DNA of 64,000 nt. It comes from Coccinella septempunctata. Taxonomy: Eukaryota; Arthropoda; Insecta; Coleoptera; Coccinellidae. The stretch spans positions 27,169,521 through 27,233,520 of the forward strand of contig NC_058193.1 in NCBI RefSeq assembly GCF_907165205.1, written 5' to 3'. The notes beneath the pieces were generated by a model that saw nothing but the letters and a program-made list of their open reading frames with translations, ran no database searches and was not told the origin of the DNA. A program made the position numbers and the translations under genes. This document shows, one piece after another, positions 1-11,949 of the stretch (position 1 is the first letter of the stretch; each line of letters opens with the position of its first letter).

Positions 1-1353
1 CCATTTTCAACTCTTCAGACGCAAACTGTCAGATTTACATGAATTTATTATCAGAGACACGTAGGGCATATACAGTATATTAATCTGACACGCTTTAGTA
101 TGTACACCTGACAATTTTTTTTACATCTTTGAAAACCTGCAGACGCTTTCCCCACCGCTGAAAGTGCATACATCATAGAACCTTTCTTTCTTTATACCAT
201 CTAATCTATACTAGGTCTCCACGACGCTCGAGTGAATCCCGATTTAGCATCGTCGGCTCCCCAACTATTTCAAGGTTAGGTATTCGAGAAAACCTCTCGC
301 CAGTTCTCAATTCCAATTACCCCTTCAAATTCCTCAATCATTAATTGTGAAAAAATAATCCGAACAACGAAATCATCCAAATTACAATGTATGAAAACGA
401 AAACGAGAAAAACGATTATATAATTGAAAATCGAACAGCCAGAAAATTATATTGTGCACAATCGAACAGACATTGTCCATTATACAGATTTCAGAACAAA
501 TCACCGATTTAATAATGGGAGATACAATAAAATGAAGCGGGTAATGAAAAACGTTCCATCGTTTCAAGAGAACATGTCCTCTTGATGACCAGTTCAGAGT
601 CACATCCCACGCAGATAAAAACGAAATTATATGCACGTGCATTTCTGAACGCAGGTCGATTAATTCTAGATGGAAATAGCCATGAAAATTATGATTTTCA
701 GCCTATTGCTATCGGACAGTACATCGGCAGTTAGTTTGACGTTATCCGAGAAATTTTATGTTTTCTGTGTCATGGTTTCAAATTCGAACAGGATTGTGTT
801 TGGTTGCGAGTTTTTTAAATTTTCGGTTCATTATTCATTATGGACGAACGTGCATTCAGCTGCTTTCTGTTTCAGTTCTTAGTATTGGGTTCTATAATCG
901 TGCCTAAAAATTGATACACTTGGCCAAACTCATATGGACTCAGTATTTCACATAAGAATTGTGCCATTCCATCTTTCTATATTGCCTGCCATTCTCTGCA
1001 CCAGTTCAAACATTAACGAGTATTCGAATTACAAACTTGGAATAAAAAAATTCAATTTGAATACGAAAACATATTTGTATAATTCAATCATTAAATTATG
1101 ATTGAATTGAATTTATATTTCAAGAATCAATTTGCAATTGGTATTTCTATATTGAATTCTACGTGAAAAAGTGCCTGTAGAAGGTTCAAGTTTCAGATCT
1201 GTAACTTCAAAGACAAAAAAGTTATGAGAACTTTTCGGAATCGTCAAATTCTCATTTTTTGCTAATAACTCAAAAACGAACAATCGTTTTCACCATTCTT
1301 TGTTTGCTCTTATAGTTCTCGAGTAGACAACAAATTTTGTCCACCCTGTACAT
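1..1353. other. No supported gene; AT-rich DNA
   Basis: Only short open frames with no recognisable domain occur here. The stretch around 1010-1160 is very AT-rich with repeated GAATT-like words. The end, about 1190-1350, resembles the terminal part of a TIR element because it finishes in a CACCCTGTA motif of the kind that ends the elements annotated further on. Nothing else is supportable. Confidence 0.5.
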
Positions 1354-2351
1354 TGAGCGATCTTCTTAATGGGTGAGGTATTTTATAGCCTATATTTCAA
1401 ATACTTATCGTTGAAATATACAGGGTGTTTTCAAAGATGAGGTTTTTTTTGACAGAAGGTAGAACATCAAAATAAGTCGTTTAACGAAAAATTGTTTACA
1501 TAAAATATCCAAGATGGCCGAGATACAACCCCTAGAAGTTCGACAAAATTTCATTGAATTTCCAGTACGGGAATGTGGAAGATGGCTCCGGCATCGCAAA
1601 AACGAAACAAAACAGAAACATAGGGCTGGAGAATGAATGGTTCAGTACCAAGTTCATCGGATTAGATGCATCAGGTCACTTTTGTTGTTTGTTTTATCGT
1701 GCAATGTAGGGTAAAAAAAATGTAGAAAATCGAGGCAATTTCTTGAAAGTACCTACTTATGTTAGTTATGCTGAAAAAGTGCTATGATGTTTCTCCATTT
1801 CATCCTATTTTTACGACGATTGTTGGAATGTTCGAAGAAGATTGTGATGCCCATTGTGAAAAAATTCGTGAATAATTTAGACGAATTTTATTGGTGAGTC
1901 TCTTCTGTCAGTTGGTATCGAAATGAGCCATTTCATAAAATCGTGTAAGTTATTAAAAATTATGAGAACAATTCAGCAATCCTAAGTTTCCATTTTCATT
2001 ACCACGTAAATAACGAACGAACCAATATCCTAAACGAAACCACATGGTCGAATCAGGAGATAGATAAGTTGTTCCCACTGCTTTGCGACAATTTAGCTAA
2101 CAAACGGTCTAGGGTCGTATTAGTATCTATTTCAGTAATCATTTTCAATTTTTTTTCAACTTTGTCATTTTGAAAGTTTTGTATAGGTGATTTTGATGAA
2201 ACACTTCGTTTTGACCAGTTCTACCTTCTGTTGAAAAAAGCCTAACCTTCAAATACACCCTGCATATCTCTACATAAATATATTTAGCGGTCTTATCAAT
2301 GAGTGAAGTGTTTTGTAGTTAGTATTTTAAATGTTTATGGCTTCCAAATAC
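1354..2351. repeat. Imperfect direct repeats (~66 bp) flanking TIR copy 1
   Basis: The 66 bp just before the transposon (1354-1420) and about 66 bp shortly after it (2285-2351) are related in direct orientation: each has a GAGCG/TAGCGGTCTT-like start, an AATG(G/A)GTGA(G/A)GT core and an AAAT(A/G)CTTAT-like tail. This is far longer than a TA target duplication. It suggests insertion into an older repeat or a composite of two related elements. Confidence 0.45.
1421..2262 (+). mobile_element. TIR DNA transposon, CAGGGTG family, copy 1 (non-autonomous)
   Basis: The element begins CAGGGTGTTTTCAAAG and ends with the inverted counterpart CTTCAAATACACCCTG. The inverted ends match over about 45 bp and include the shared block ACAGAAGGTAGAAC. 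A TA precedes it, as expected for a Tc1/mariner-like TA target, but the right flank is CA, so that copy of the duplication may have mutated. The 842-bp interior has a broken frame shared with copy 2 (peptide words SFHFHYH, NETTWSNQEI) but no transposase motif that I recognise. It is probably a deletion derivative mobilised in trans. Confidence 0.75.
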
Positions 2352-3540
2352 ATTTTAACAGAACCACATTATCAATCTTAAATGGGTGACTACTGCATTC
2401 GATAGCTTTCGAAAGCAAAATGTCCACCGCTATTATGACAATTTTCGAACTTTGCAATATTGTAGATGTAATCTAAGTCAGATTATCTTTTTGGCAATTG
2501 GTATTGTCATTGTTGAACGGTTATTTTCACGAAGTTTATGTGTATTGATATCATTTATTCTGTTAAACGTAACGTGAATGTAACGATGGATGGTCAAATT
2601 TATTCCATATATCCATATATGGACCGGATTTGTTGTTTTTTTCACATAACCTGTTATTATGACCGTATTTTATGCTTTGTATCTTTAATTCTGTGTTGGA
2701 ACACTGTATTTTATATTTCATTTTTTATTTATATCCAATACACGGCACGATAACGTTTTGTATTTCGCATTGAGAATGCTTACATGCGAGATAATATTTT
2801 GTAATTTGTATTTAAATTTCAATTGAGGCGAAGTATGCATTTTTCCCAGCTTTTCAAGCAATTGTGTACCTACTTATTTGTTATCACCTTGCAGATCTCA
2901 TAAACAGTTTTTCCACAAAAAAATAATCTCGCCAATGATCCAAAATAATGTAGGTACCTACCAACATTCCTACCTCACCGTCCTTGAAATAATGTCATTC
3001 TACTGCCTGGAAATATAGTTGAAGGAATCATTCCTTCTGGGAGGAACACTTGAAAGGCCATGCACTGAGTATATTGAAAGAGGAAGAAGGAGCCTGAAAG
3101 TGAAGTGATGCGATTTCTCACACTTCCTGCCCAGCTAATCTTCGAATGCTTCGAAGTTCACACCATTCATAACGAATGAAAATGAGTCGAGCGCCATGAC
3201 ATTGAACCTGCAAATGTGTGTAGAAACCTCTCGAGTGGAACTGAGCTTTGTTTTCTCCTTCGGCATACATGAGCGATTTGACGAGTTATTTTCAGTGCAA
3301 AATTCGCCCATTCTAATTACGACGTGCATTTCCTCTCACTGTAATATGGAAATTCCTGGAGATGAACGGCTTCCAGGAGGTGTTACTCACGGTAATTGAT
3401 GTCACGGACAACAATGGTGCCAGAAGGAAAGAGGAGGAATATAAGATGTTCGCTTCCGTATTTCAGATTTACGCATGGGTAGGGTCCAAGTGAATCTGTT
3501 TATCAGATCAAACATTCCTTATTGATCTACCTATGCATAG
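2352..3540. other. No supported gene
   Basis: Short frames overlap on both strands at about 3135-3400, but none shows a domain, splice context or codon pattern that convinces me. The block 3000-3480 is less AT-rich and contains the palindrome GAAGGAATCATTCCTTC near 3023. It could be a conserved non-coding element, which cannot be tested here. Confidence 0.4.
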
Positions 3541-4450
3541 AAGCTTACTAATTTAGAAGCCCGTCTGGAGTTGAGAACTTATAATAATATCCTGCATAAA
3601 CTAGCTGGTACTTTATGGGGTGCTGATGCAACTACCCTTCGATCGACAGCTTTGGTTTTTTCGGTTGCTGCACAGCACAGCTGAATCTTTCTATGAGAAT
3701 TATGACTGGAGCTATTAGATCTTCACATATTCAATGTTCTTTCAAATATTGTACCGCTCAATATTCGTAAACAGTTATAAAATTTTTGAATTAATTTCAC
3801 TCCCTCCTCGACTCATTTACAATTCTGTTCTATATTCCAGAAAATTCCAAGACTGAAACTGAGTAAACCCTTATGGCCCAACTCTTTTCTTAATCGAATG
3901 TAAGGGACAAGGACATTTGGTAGTCTACTTGGAATTCGTGCACTATTTTCAATTAAAAATTAGTGATCCCTCTAATAGAGTTCCTGGTTTTGATCTTTCC
4001 AGGAAAATATTTTGTATTCTGAATCGTATAAGAACATGCCACGGACGTTACAATAGTATCTATATGCTTTTCTGAGGGAATACCCCTTCTGGAGAAAATG
4101 ATGTATTTTTTATGAAACGTCCCATTTTCAAATAACCATTTAAATCGTTTCCCAAAAAAAATAATTTCAATTACTTAAAAATGAAAAATAAAAATGGGTA
4201 TTTAAAATTTAAAGCGTTTCGTTTCTATTGCACAAGTTGGCAACATCGACTAAAATATGCGTTGATAATAAAGGACAACTGATAGCCCTATACTAGTTGT
4301 GAATGAGAGGAACCAGAAGAAACCATAAATCATCTGGTTAATCATTGTCCCATAAATTTCAAGATGTTTTCAGGGCTATACTATATGAAGTTTCCGAATC
4401 TTTTTTGAATTGGATTGTGAATTTTAGGTCAATCTGACCATCTACAAGGA
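3541..4450 (+). pseudogene. Decayed LINE reverse-transcriptase C-terminal relic, interrupted
   Basis: Translating about 3541-3780 gives a LINE-like post-RT block: the words LEARLELRTYNNILHKLAGT, WGADATTLRSTALVFS and SNIVPLNIRKQL match the spacing seen downstream of the RT domain in many arthropod non-LTR elements. Stops and frameshifts break it. After a 0.2-kb unrelated repeat (about 4070-4290), the text resumes near 4310 with an EETINHLVNHCP-like zinc-knuckle tail. It is a dead fragment; the clade is not determinable. Confidence 0.5.
4070..4290 (+). repeat. Dispersed repeat, copy 1 (inverted partner at 43.3 kb)
   Basis: This block, from a GAGGGAATACCCCTTCTG-like left edge to GATAATAAAGGACAAC, recurs in inverted orientation at about 43258-43490. 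Shared words include AAAGCGTTTCGTTTCTATTG, TTGCACAAG(T/-) and AAATGGGTATTTAAAATTT. Here it lies inside a LINE relic, so it is an insertion. No clear terminal inverted repeat was found; it may be a SINE or a partial MITE. Confidence 0.6.
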
Positions 4451-6427
4451 CTTGAATCCACTGCCATTCTAAAAAAAAATGTTTTCCTCTTTCAGATTTC
4501 GAATTACGAAGAAAATTAGATTTTTTGAATGCGAACTATTATTGAGTTTGAATTGAAAAAATCGCAGACTTCAAAATTATATAAAAAAGCCTCAACAAGC
4601 ACCAACTTGTAGAAATAAATCTCACACAACCTTTTTCGTCAAAATTGAGCAACAAATTCCTAGAACAATTATTTTACAGTTCCACGTTCCTGTTAATCAT
4701 TGAAAAATTGTGTTTTCGTAATAGAGAATGAGGAATATCCCCAACTAGAGTTGATTGTAAGAGATGACGAATGATTCCACTTTCAAAAAACCCTTGAACA
4801 GTTATCGCATTCGAAGATAATCAAGAAAACTAGAGCATCTCTCGTCCCCAGGAACTATTTTAATTGAACATTACATTTCATCAATGTAGAAGGAACGACC
4901 TTTCCTCAGGTGATTTTTTTTTACGCTTCTCGTTCCCAATTCTGTTCATTGTTATTATTGATGTAGTGGATTCGGGCGTGCAGTCCAATTTTAATTATAT
5001 TTGTTGTGTTATTCTTTGGAAACACCGGAAGATGGGAGCATTTAAGCATAGACGTAGATGAAGCATTTGAAAATCACAATTTTATAGTAATGTAGCTATG
5101 TTTTAGCGACATCGCAAAACGATGTGGAATTTGTTGAGCTCAAAGTCGTCGAATAAATACTTACAGATGGAGAAAATAAGTATAAAAATTGAAGGGAGTA
5201 GGTACTCATCGAAAATATGTATGAGTAGGTAGGTACCTACGAGTGTTTCTAAAAATCCATTCATCAAACTAATTAGAGACTTCAAGTTAAATTATGGTGA
5301 TCATCCATTTCAGAAATGAATAAATGTAGGTACAGGGTGTCCGCCATAAAAATGGTCCAATATTTGAAATAATTGTTCGTTTGATTATTTTTATGAAAAG
5401 TGTCCAGCAGTTTTGTCGTTTATGAAGCCGAATTAAGGTTTTATAACAATGTATAGTTCAAAAGAAATAAGGGATTATGTCGTAACTTATACTCCAAATA
5501 AAATGATTGCTATGAGAGAATTGCAGCTAAATGCTCTATAAATCATCAGTCCTTATGAACGTGAAGCGGTCCTGTATCTTTAGCTCTTCGTGTAAGTATG
5601 GCCTTCATGATTCCATACCCGGCAAATTAACTCTTCTTTGCATCCTGTGGATATTTCTACAAACTTCAAAGGAAAAAACACCATAAACCCACTATTAAAC
5701 CATTATGAAAGTCGCTATGAGTTGTTCTATTTTCTATGTCACTCTTTTAAATTTATTCCTTTCCTTCACCTGAACACTTTTCCTACAATAAAATTGAATA
5801 CTTGCACCCAATCCTGTATAGAAATTAGTGAGTCAAAATCAAAAATTCCGTGACTACGCCCATGGAATTTGAGATTCGATGGAGGATAATTGTGAGAGAA
5901 TCCGCTGGGTCAAACACCTAAGAGTACGGTACTTTCCGAATTACAAAGTTCTGTTAAGGGAACCAAGAAAATCAGCGTGAAATATACCAATCCGCAAAAT
6001 GTCCAGTCCGATATGGAGTTACTGGTTAAGTCGATGATACGCTTTTTATCTAATCAAGGAGCATACTAAGAAGTGTTAGCGGTCGCTTTTGATCAAATTC
6101 AGTTTCCCAACGTCGGCACATGTGCCGATTCAGAGTTTTACCGTTTTTTTTTATCAAGAAATTCTCGTTTTCAACGTCTCCGATGCCATTACAAGGCAGT
6201 CACTTGCACCAAAGAACGGTTTACCGGACTGTCGGTCACCAGAGGTGCCCGGACGGCAATAATAATGTTCAAATGGTCAGTATTGCACTTCATGGAGGGT
6301 TGGCAGATACACAGAAGCAAGAATAATGTTTCTGAATAACTTTTCAACATTAGATATTCATTTTGAAACGTTTTTTTGTCTATCAACAATTCTGTGACTA
6401 AAATAATCTCATATCACACAGGGACCA
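4451..6427. other. No supported gene; relic TIR end and a CACATGTG palindrome
   Basis: At 5333 a CAGGGTGTCCGCC block preceded by TA looks like one end of a TIR element; no partner end was found. At 6114-6127 there is a perfect 14-bp palindrome, CGGCACATGTGCCG, with an E-box core. Overlapping open frames at 6073-6389 run on both strands and have no recognisable product. Nothing else is supportable. Confidence 0.4.
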
Positions 6428-7176
6428 CAGGGTGTTTTCAAAGGTGGGGGCTTATTTTTGACAGAAGGTAAAACTCATCAAACATCAAAATAAGTCGTTT
6501 AACCACAAATTGTCTATATAAAATATCCAAGATGTCTGAGATGCAACCCCTAAAAGTTCGACAACATTTCATTGAATTTCAAGTACGGGACTGTGGAAGA
6601 TGACTCCGGAATCGCAAAAACGAAACAAAACATAAACATATGGCTGGATAATGAATGGTTCAGTACCGAGTTCATCGGATTAGATGCATCAGGTCATTTT
6701 TGAGAGAATCATAATTGTTGTATCGTGCAATTTAGGGTGAAAAAAATGTAGAAAATCTAGGCAGTTTTTTAAAAGTGCTTGTGTTAGTTATGTTGAAAAA
6801 GAGCTATGATGTTTTCCCATTTAATCCCATTTTTACGACGATTTTTGGAATTTCTAAATTATTCATTTAGACGAATTCTATTGGTGAGATTTGGAAAAAT
6901 TATTTTATTTTTTACACTTGTGTACAAGTCTCTTCTGTCAGTTGGTATCGAAATGAGCCATTACATAAAATCGTGTAAGTTACTAAAAAATAATGAGAAC
7001 AATTCGGCAATCGTAAGTTTCCATTTTCATTACCACCTAAATATCGAACGAGACAATATCCTAAACGAAACCACATGGTCGAATCAGGAGATAAGTTTTT
7101 TCCCACTGCTTTGCGATAATTCAGCTAACAAATGGTCTAGGGTGGTAGTAGGATTTATTTCAGTAATTATTTTCAA

Positions 7177-10100
7177 AACTCCGCCATTGCCTGGTCCTAA
7201 GTCCAGGATGAGAAAGGAGGAAGGTTGTCAGGCAAGGTTAGCTGCCTACCCGACGTAAAAAGCAACTATAGCTCAAAGCTCCAACTATATGCCTCGGAAC
7301 CGGACGGATAACATGGTAACGACCCAAGCGAGAAACAGGACAACGAGAACAAATACAGGAACATCACGAAGAAAACAACGATGGAGGAGGAATGTAATAA
7401 GAGCAGCCACTTGGAATATAATGTCTTGGAACACAAAAAACGCCGAAATTCTACTTGGGATGGAACAGCATAAAATAGACATTTGTGCTTTGTCTGAGAC
7501 CAAACGCAAAGGTAAAGGCAGCATCAGAGTTCCTGGATACATCTTCGTGTACAGCGGCGTCTCACAAAGATCACGAGCAACTGCTGGAGTAGGAATATTG
7601 ATATCTGAAAAACTCGAGCAGTCTATAGAGGATATACACTACATCAGCGAAAGATTCCTTAAGGTAACTCTGAATACCGAAACTGGTAAACTGCACCTCT
7701 TCAGCGTGTACGCACCGGATATTAGTAAGCCCAGAGAAGAAACAGCCCAATTCTATGAAATCCTGGAAGAGGAAGTATCCAGGATACCACAAAATGAGCG
7801 TATGTTGATGATGGGGGACCTGAACGCTAGAATTGGAAACAGTATTATACAGGGAGTCAAGCATCACTTTAACGAGGAACATCTCAACGAGAATGGAGAA
7901 GCTCTGGTAGACCTTTGCGCTCGCCATAACATCAGAATAAACAACACATTCTTCGGGCATAAGCCACAACATAAAATCACGTGGCAGAACTCACGAGGAC
8001 AGAACTCAATAATTGACTATATTCTAACGAACAGAGCCATACATCCGACACAGATATTAGATGTGCGAAGTTTAACATCAGCCAACATAGGCTCCGATCA
8101 TTTCCTGGTCCTCTGTAAACTGCGTGTTCACATACAGAAGAAGAAACTCCCCCCTAGGCCTGAACGGGAAAAATGGAATATTGAATCTCTTCAGGACCCA
8201 ACAACAATGGATCTATATCAAAGTCGATTACATCAAAAACTCCAAAACAACTCCATACTAGAGGAGGATGATGTTGAAAACTCGTGGGAGAGAATACAAT
8301 CGAACGTCCTAGCTGCAGCCAAAGAAGCCATCGGGAAAAGAAAGGTCAGTGCAAACAACCACATTCAAACCAAACAATGGTATACACCCGAAATCAAGGA
8401 ACTGGCAAAAATGAAACGGAATGCATATCTACGATACAGATGTAACAAAACACCGGAAGAACGACTACAATATACACAACTAAGAAACAGAGTGAACCTA
8501 GAAATTCGAAACATCAAACGAGAATACTGGGAGAGATTCTCTGCGGAAATGGAACACGACCTATACGGGGCGCAGAGGAAAGTTTGGGGAATGCTAAGAA
8601 GGAGAAAGTTGGATGTGAACGAATGCTCGCAAACACAAAAAATCGACGAAGATACCTGGAAGGACTACTTCAAAAATCTGTACAGCTCTGATGAAGACAT
8701 CCCCTCTACGGACGACGATGGAAACCATGAGAGAGTGGAAATAACTACTGAAATGACTGCCGAAACAGCGAAGAATCTAAAAAACAGAAAAGCTCCTGGA
8801 TTCGATGGTATTCCGAATGAACTCATAAAATATGGCGGAGCCTGCCTGATGGAAGAACTCACAAAACTGTTTGATAAAATCCTAACAACTGGAAAGATAC
8901 CAAGGAGCTGGAAGAAAAGTATTACCGTCCCAGTTTTCAAAAAGGGTGACAAAAGAGCTCCAGAAAACTATAGAGGAATAACATTGCTCAGTTCTGTCAT
9001 GAAACTCTTCACAAAAATTTTGGAATCCATAATCTACAAATATATAAACATCTCAGAGGAACAGCAGGGTTTCAGGAGGAACAGGTCAACCTTAGATCCC
9101 ATTTTCATAATGAGGCAGATCACCGAAAAATCGATAGAATACGGAAAACCAGCCTTCCTCTGCTTCATAGATCTCACCAAGGCATTCGATAAAGTGAGAC
9201 TTAAAGATGTTATCAAAGTACTTAAAAATAGCGATCTACCTACACCTATAATAGAAATTGTGAGACAACTGAATACCGACACCTCAACACATATATCTGT
9301 AAACCAACAGCTTACCGAAGAAATTCCAACCCCAACGGGTATACGACAAGGAGATTCATTAAGTCCCCTACTCTTTAACGTAATTATGGACCAAATAATA
9401 CACCGCGTCAAGAATTCTGGAGTGGGATACAGACTCAGCACAGGAGCCATAAAAATTATCTGCTACGCCGATGACGCAGCGATTGTGGCTGAAGACGAAG
9501 ATGACCTGCAGAGACTGCTATATTCATTCTTTTTAGAAGCATGCAAATACAACATGCAAATATCAACAACAAAAACAAAGTCATTAGTCATAAGCAAAGA
9601 ACCCAAAAGATGCAAACTTGTCGTCGCAGACCAACCAATAGAACAGGTGATGACATTTAGCTATCTCGGCGTACAGATATCTTCGAACCAAGATAGAACA
9701 TACGAAGTTCGTGAGCAGGCAAGTAAAGCATGTAGAATGGCAGGTGCACTCCGCGACGTCATATTCAACAACAAATATATGAGTAAACAGTCAAAAACCA
9801 GGATCTACAAAACTTGTGTCCGACCTATCATGACATACGCCATAGAAACCAGAGCAGACAACAAAAGAACTAAGTCCATCCTCAGAACAACTGAAATGAA
9901 GATACTAAGAACCATATCTGGATATACACTGAGGGACAGGAAGAGGAACACAGCCATTTTGGAAGAATGCCAAGTCCAAGACATTGTCAAATGGGGAAGA
10001 GCGCGACGACGTTACTGGAACAACCATGTCAGCAGAATGAACGCGGAGAGAATAGCTAAGATCGCCCGAGACGGAATCCCAAATACCAGAAGACCCGTAG

Positions 10101-10207
10101 GCAGACCTCCCAAACGCTGGAAAGACTCCTGGGTGTCTACATCCATAGAGGATTAGAGTGGAATTTACAAGCCTCAGGCTTAACATAAGAAGAAGAAGAA
10201 GAAGAAG
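7177..10207 (+). mobile_element. Full-length RTE-type non-LTR retrotransposon (LINE)
   Basis: A ~3.03-kb element with a 112-bp 5' leader, one long ORF, a very short 3' UTR and a 3' tail of GAA repeats. It is flanked by a 12-bp direct duplication, AATTATTTTCAA, at 7165-7176 and 10208-10219 (two of the A residues may belong to the tail). The empty site is preserved in the related element at 1421-2262. The single APE-RT ORF, lack of RNase H and simple-repeat tail fit the RTE superfamily. The 3' UTR has a tiny stem, AAGCC/GGCTT. The clean ends and open frame imply recent insertion. Confidence 0.85.
7289..10156 (+). CDS. LINE polyprotein: APE endonuclease and reverse transcriptase
   Basis: A 955-residue protein that would nick target DNA and copy the element RNA into the genome. 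An apurinic-type endonuclease domain occupies about residues 36-280: TWN at 41-43, SETK at 69-72, GDLNAR at 176-181 and GSDH at 268-271 are the expected metal and catalytic blocks. The reverse transcriptase (about 500-800) shows KAPGFDGIPNELIK, FKKGDK..ENYRGITLL, QQGFR, DLTKAFD, GIRQGDSLSPLLFN and the catalytic YADD at 726-729, then SYLGVQIS. The C-terminus ends with a GRPPKRW motif common in RTE-like proteins. No stop or frameshift interrupts it. The ATG at 7289 is the first in frame. Clade assignment to RTE is by structure and motif pattern, not by tree. Confidence 0.9.
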   Translation: MPRNRTDNMVTTQARNRTTRTNTGTSRRKQRWRRNVIRAATWNIMSWNTKNAEILLGMEQHKIDICALSETKRKGKGSIRVPGYIFVYSGVSQRSRATAGVGILISEKLEQSIEDIHYISERFLKVTLNTETGKLHLFSVYAPDISKPREETAQFYEILEEEVSRIPQNERMLMMGDLNARIGNSIIQGVKHHFNEEHLNENGEALVDLCARHNIRINNTFFGHKPQHKITWQNSRGQNSIIDYILTNRAIHPTQILDVRSLTSANIGSDHFLVLCKLRVHIQKKKLPPRPEREKWNIESLQDPTTMDLYQSRLHQKLQNNSILEEDDVENSWERIQSNVLAAAKEAIGKRKVSANNHIQTKQWYTPEIKELAKMKRNAYLRYRCNKTPEERLQYTQLRNRVNLEIRNIKREYWERFSAEMEHDLYGAQRKVWGMLRRRKLDVNECSQTQKIDEDTWKDYFKNLYSSDEDIPSTDDDGNHERVEITTEMTAETAKNLKNRKAPGFDGIPNELIKYGGACLMEELTKLFDKILTTGKIPRSWKKSITVPVFKKGDKRAPENYRGITLLSSVMKLFTKILESIIYKYINISEEQQGFRRNRSTLDPIFIMRQITEKSIEYGKPAFLCFIDLTKAFDKVRLKDVIKVLKNSDLPTPIIEIVRQLNTDTSTHISVNQQLTEEIPTPTGIRQGDSLSPLLFNVIMDQIIHRVKNSGVGYRLSTGAIKIICYADDAAIVAEDEDDLQRLLYSFFLEACKYNMQISTTKTKSLVISKEPKRCKLVVADQPIEQVMTFSYLGVQISSNQDRTYEVREQASKACRMAGALRDVIFNNKYMSKQSKTRIYKTCVRPIMTYAIETRADNKRTKSILRTTEMKILRTISGYTLRDRKRNTAILEECQVQDIVKWGRARRRYWNNHVSRMNAERIAKIARDGIPNTRRPVGRPPKRWKDSWVSTSIED

Positions 10208-10334
10208 AATTATTTTCAATTTGTTTTTCAACTTTGTCATTCTGAAAGTTTTATTGGCGATAATTGGTGAAACCCTTCATTTTGACCAGTACTACCTTCT
10301 GTTGAAAAAAAGCCTCACCTTCAAATACACCCTG

Positions 10335-11949
10335 TATAAATTTTCCAACATTCTGTTGAATAATTTTGGGGAGATAGGGAATTCATGATCGCAAAATACT
10401 TTTCGTAAGAAGGAATTTGGTCGAGAAATAAACAACAATGTTAGCCCTATTCAAATCAAGAAATCATTTCTGTTAACTACCAGAAAAAGATCGACCATAT
10501 AACTCTCCAAGGATCATACGTCAGGGTTCAAAAGCATAATGATTTCAGAAACATATATTTCGGTGGAAAGACCGTAAAAATATCAACATTTGAGATAGAA
10601 ATTTTCTTTCTTAGAGTACTTACTCTACTTACTTTAGTTGTTTAAAAAATCAACAGTGCTGTATTCAGGGTATAGTTGTAGGATTGTGACCTTAAGGTCT
10701 ATTTTGCACCCATCAGAGATTTTATGAACTCTAGTATATGGGAGGGTAACTGGCGTTTGTACTCTCTTTCTTGTATTTGTAGGTATTGGCATAATTTTAA
10801 CTTGAATCATAAAAAACTGAAGTCGAAGAATGTTGATATGTCAGAAATCTCGCGAACAATATCAACCAGATATAAGTCTTCAAGTCCATGTTTTTTTAAT
10901 AATTATACTGGAAATTATGAATATAACACCGTAACCGATTTCCGACAAGTCTGCAAGCGGAATGCCTCCTCCATCATCTCCATTGAAATATCTGTATTTA
11001 ATTGTAGTCATTTGACAAAGTTACTGCTAGTTACAGTTCGTTTAATCTTTTATGGGAATTTTCAAAGAACGGTAAAGGTTGGAACAATCGGACGAAAGAC
11101 GTTTCGTTTTTATATGAATGATATGCAATAACTGTTAGTTGGTACTACAAGTTCAATATTATTGCTAGCCAGGGTCAAGGATATCCGATATGATAATTTT
11201 TCCCAGGCGCTTCGCATTGAAATTTAGGTACATTATATTCATTACAGCTATCCAGAAAATTGCACCAAATAATGTACCTATCAATTGTTAAGTAGGTATC
11301 TAGGATCCAAGATTATCATTCTGTCCAAATATCAGTGATTTCGAAATTATGTCGATGGTCCATTTATGAGCTGGATGTGTTCGAAAGAGCAAAATTGTCT
11401 TGATTAATTTTTTTCATTAATCTCGAAAAAAATAATTTCACATTCCTCAGTCAACCTGTTCTGTTGCGATTGTTGAAACCTATCATTTGTGGTATTGTTA
11501 TTTTCGTTTACTCAGAGGAATATCACTGAGGAATAGCTCAAATAATTCAACATTGCATTTATGTCCTTTTCAACTGGAAGTAACAAACGAAAATAAGATA
11601 AGTGGTCATTGTGAACTAATTGGGACCTATGAGAGTATAGAATATTTCTTCTAGAGACCAAATAAACGATGTTTCTCGGGAGCTTTCGTTATTACACAGA
11701 ACACGTTATTACACATCTGAAAGAAAGATGATTCAATAAATCTGACTTCTTACTCGGTCTCTGGATTTTCTCATCAGACGTTAGAACACAGAACAGGGGA
11801 AAGGATGAAAGTGGTCACAGATGACATATATTTATAAACTGACTGAGTGACTTAGAGAGCAGAACATTTGTATTAATGAATTGATAACAACAATTTTTTA
11901 TTTAGGAGAAGGTTTCCAGAATTGGATATCCTCGATTGGACCAACCTCT
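10335..11949. other. No supported gene
   Basis: The longest frame (10724-11131, 135 codons, plus) has no domain, no compositional bias and no splice signals that I trust. The rest is AT-rich DNA without clear repeats. Confidence 0.4.

Larger units (their letters stand above)
6428..10334 (+). mobile_element. TIR DNA transposon, CAGGGTG family, copy 2, split by a LINE
   Basis: The same family as the element at 1421-2262: it starts CAGGGTGTTTTCAAAGG at 6428 and ends AAATACACCCTG at 10334, followed by TA. Without the inserted LINE and one target copy it is about 864 bp, close to copy 1. The LINE sits at 7177-10207, and the sequence around it rejoins to match the copy 1 interior (CAGTAAT(T/C)ATTTTCAA then TTTTTCAACTTTGTCATT). 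This gives a clear order of events, transposon first and LINE second. Confidence 0.8.

Noticed and set aside
6806..7258. 150-codon frame before the LINE as a LINE ORF1
   Set aside because: Most of it lies in the host TIR element and crosses the insertion point at 7177, so it is a fusion by chance. The target duplication places the LINE start after it.
7285..10240. Minus-strand frames inside the LINE
   Set aside because: Shadow frames of the LINE polyprotein; no domain of their own.
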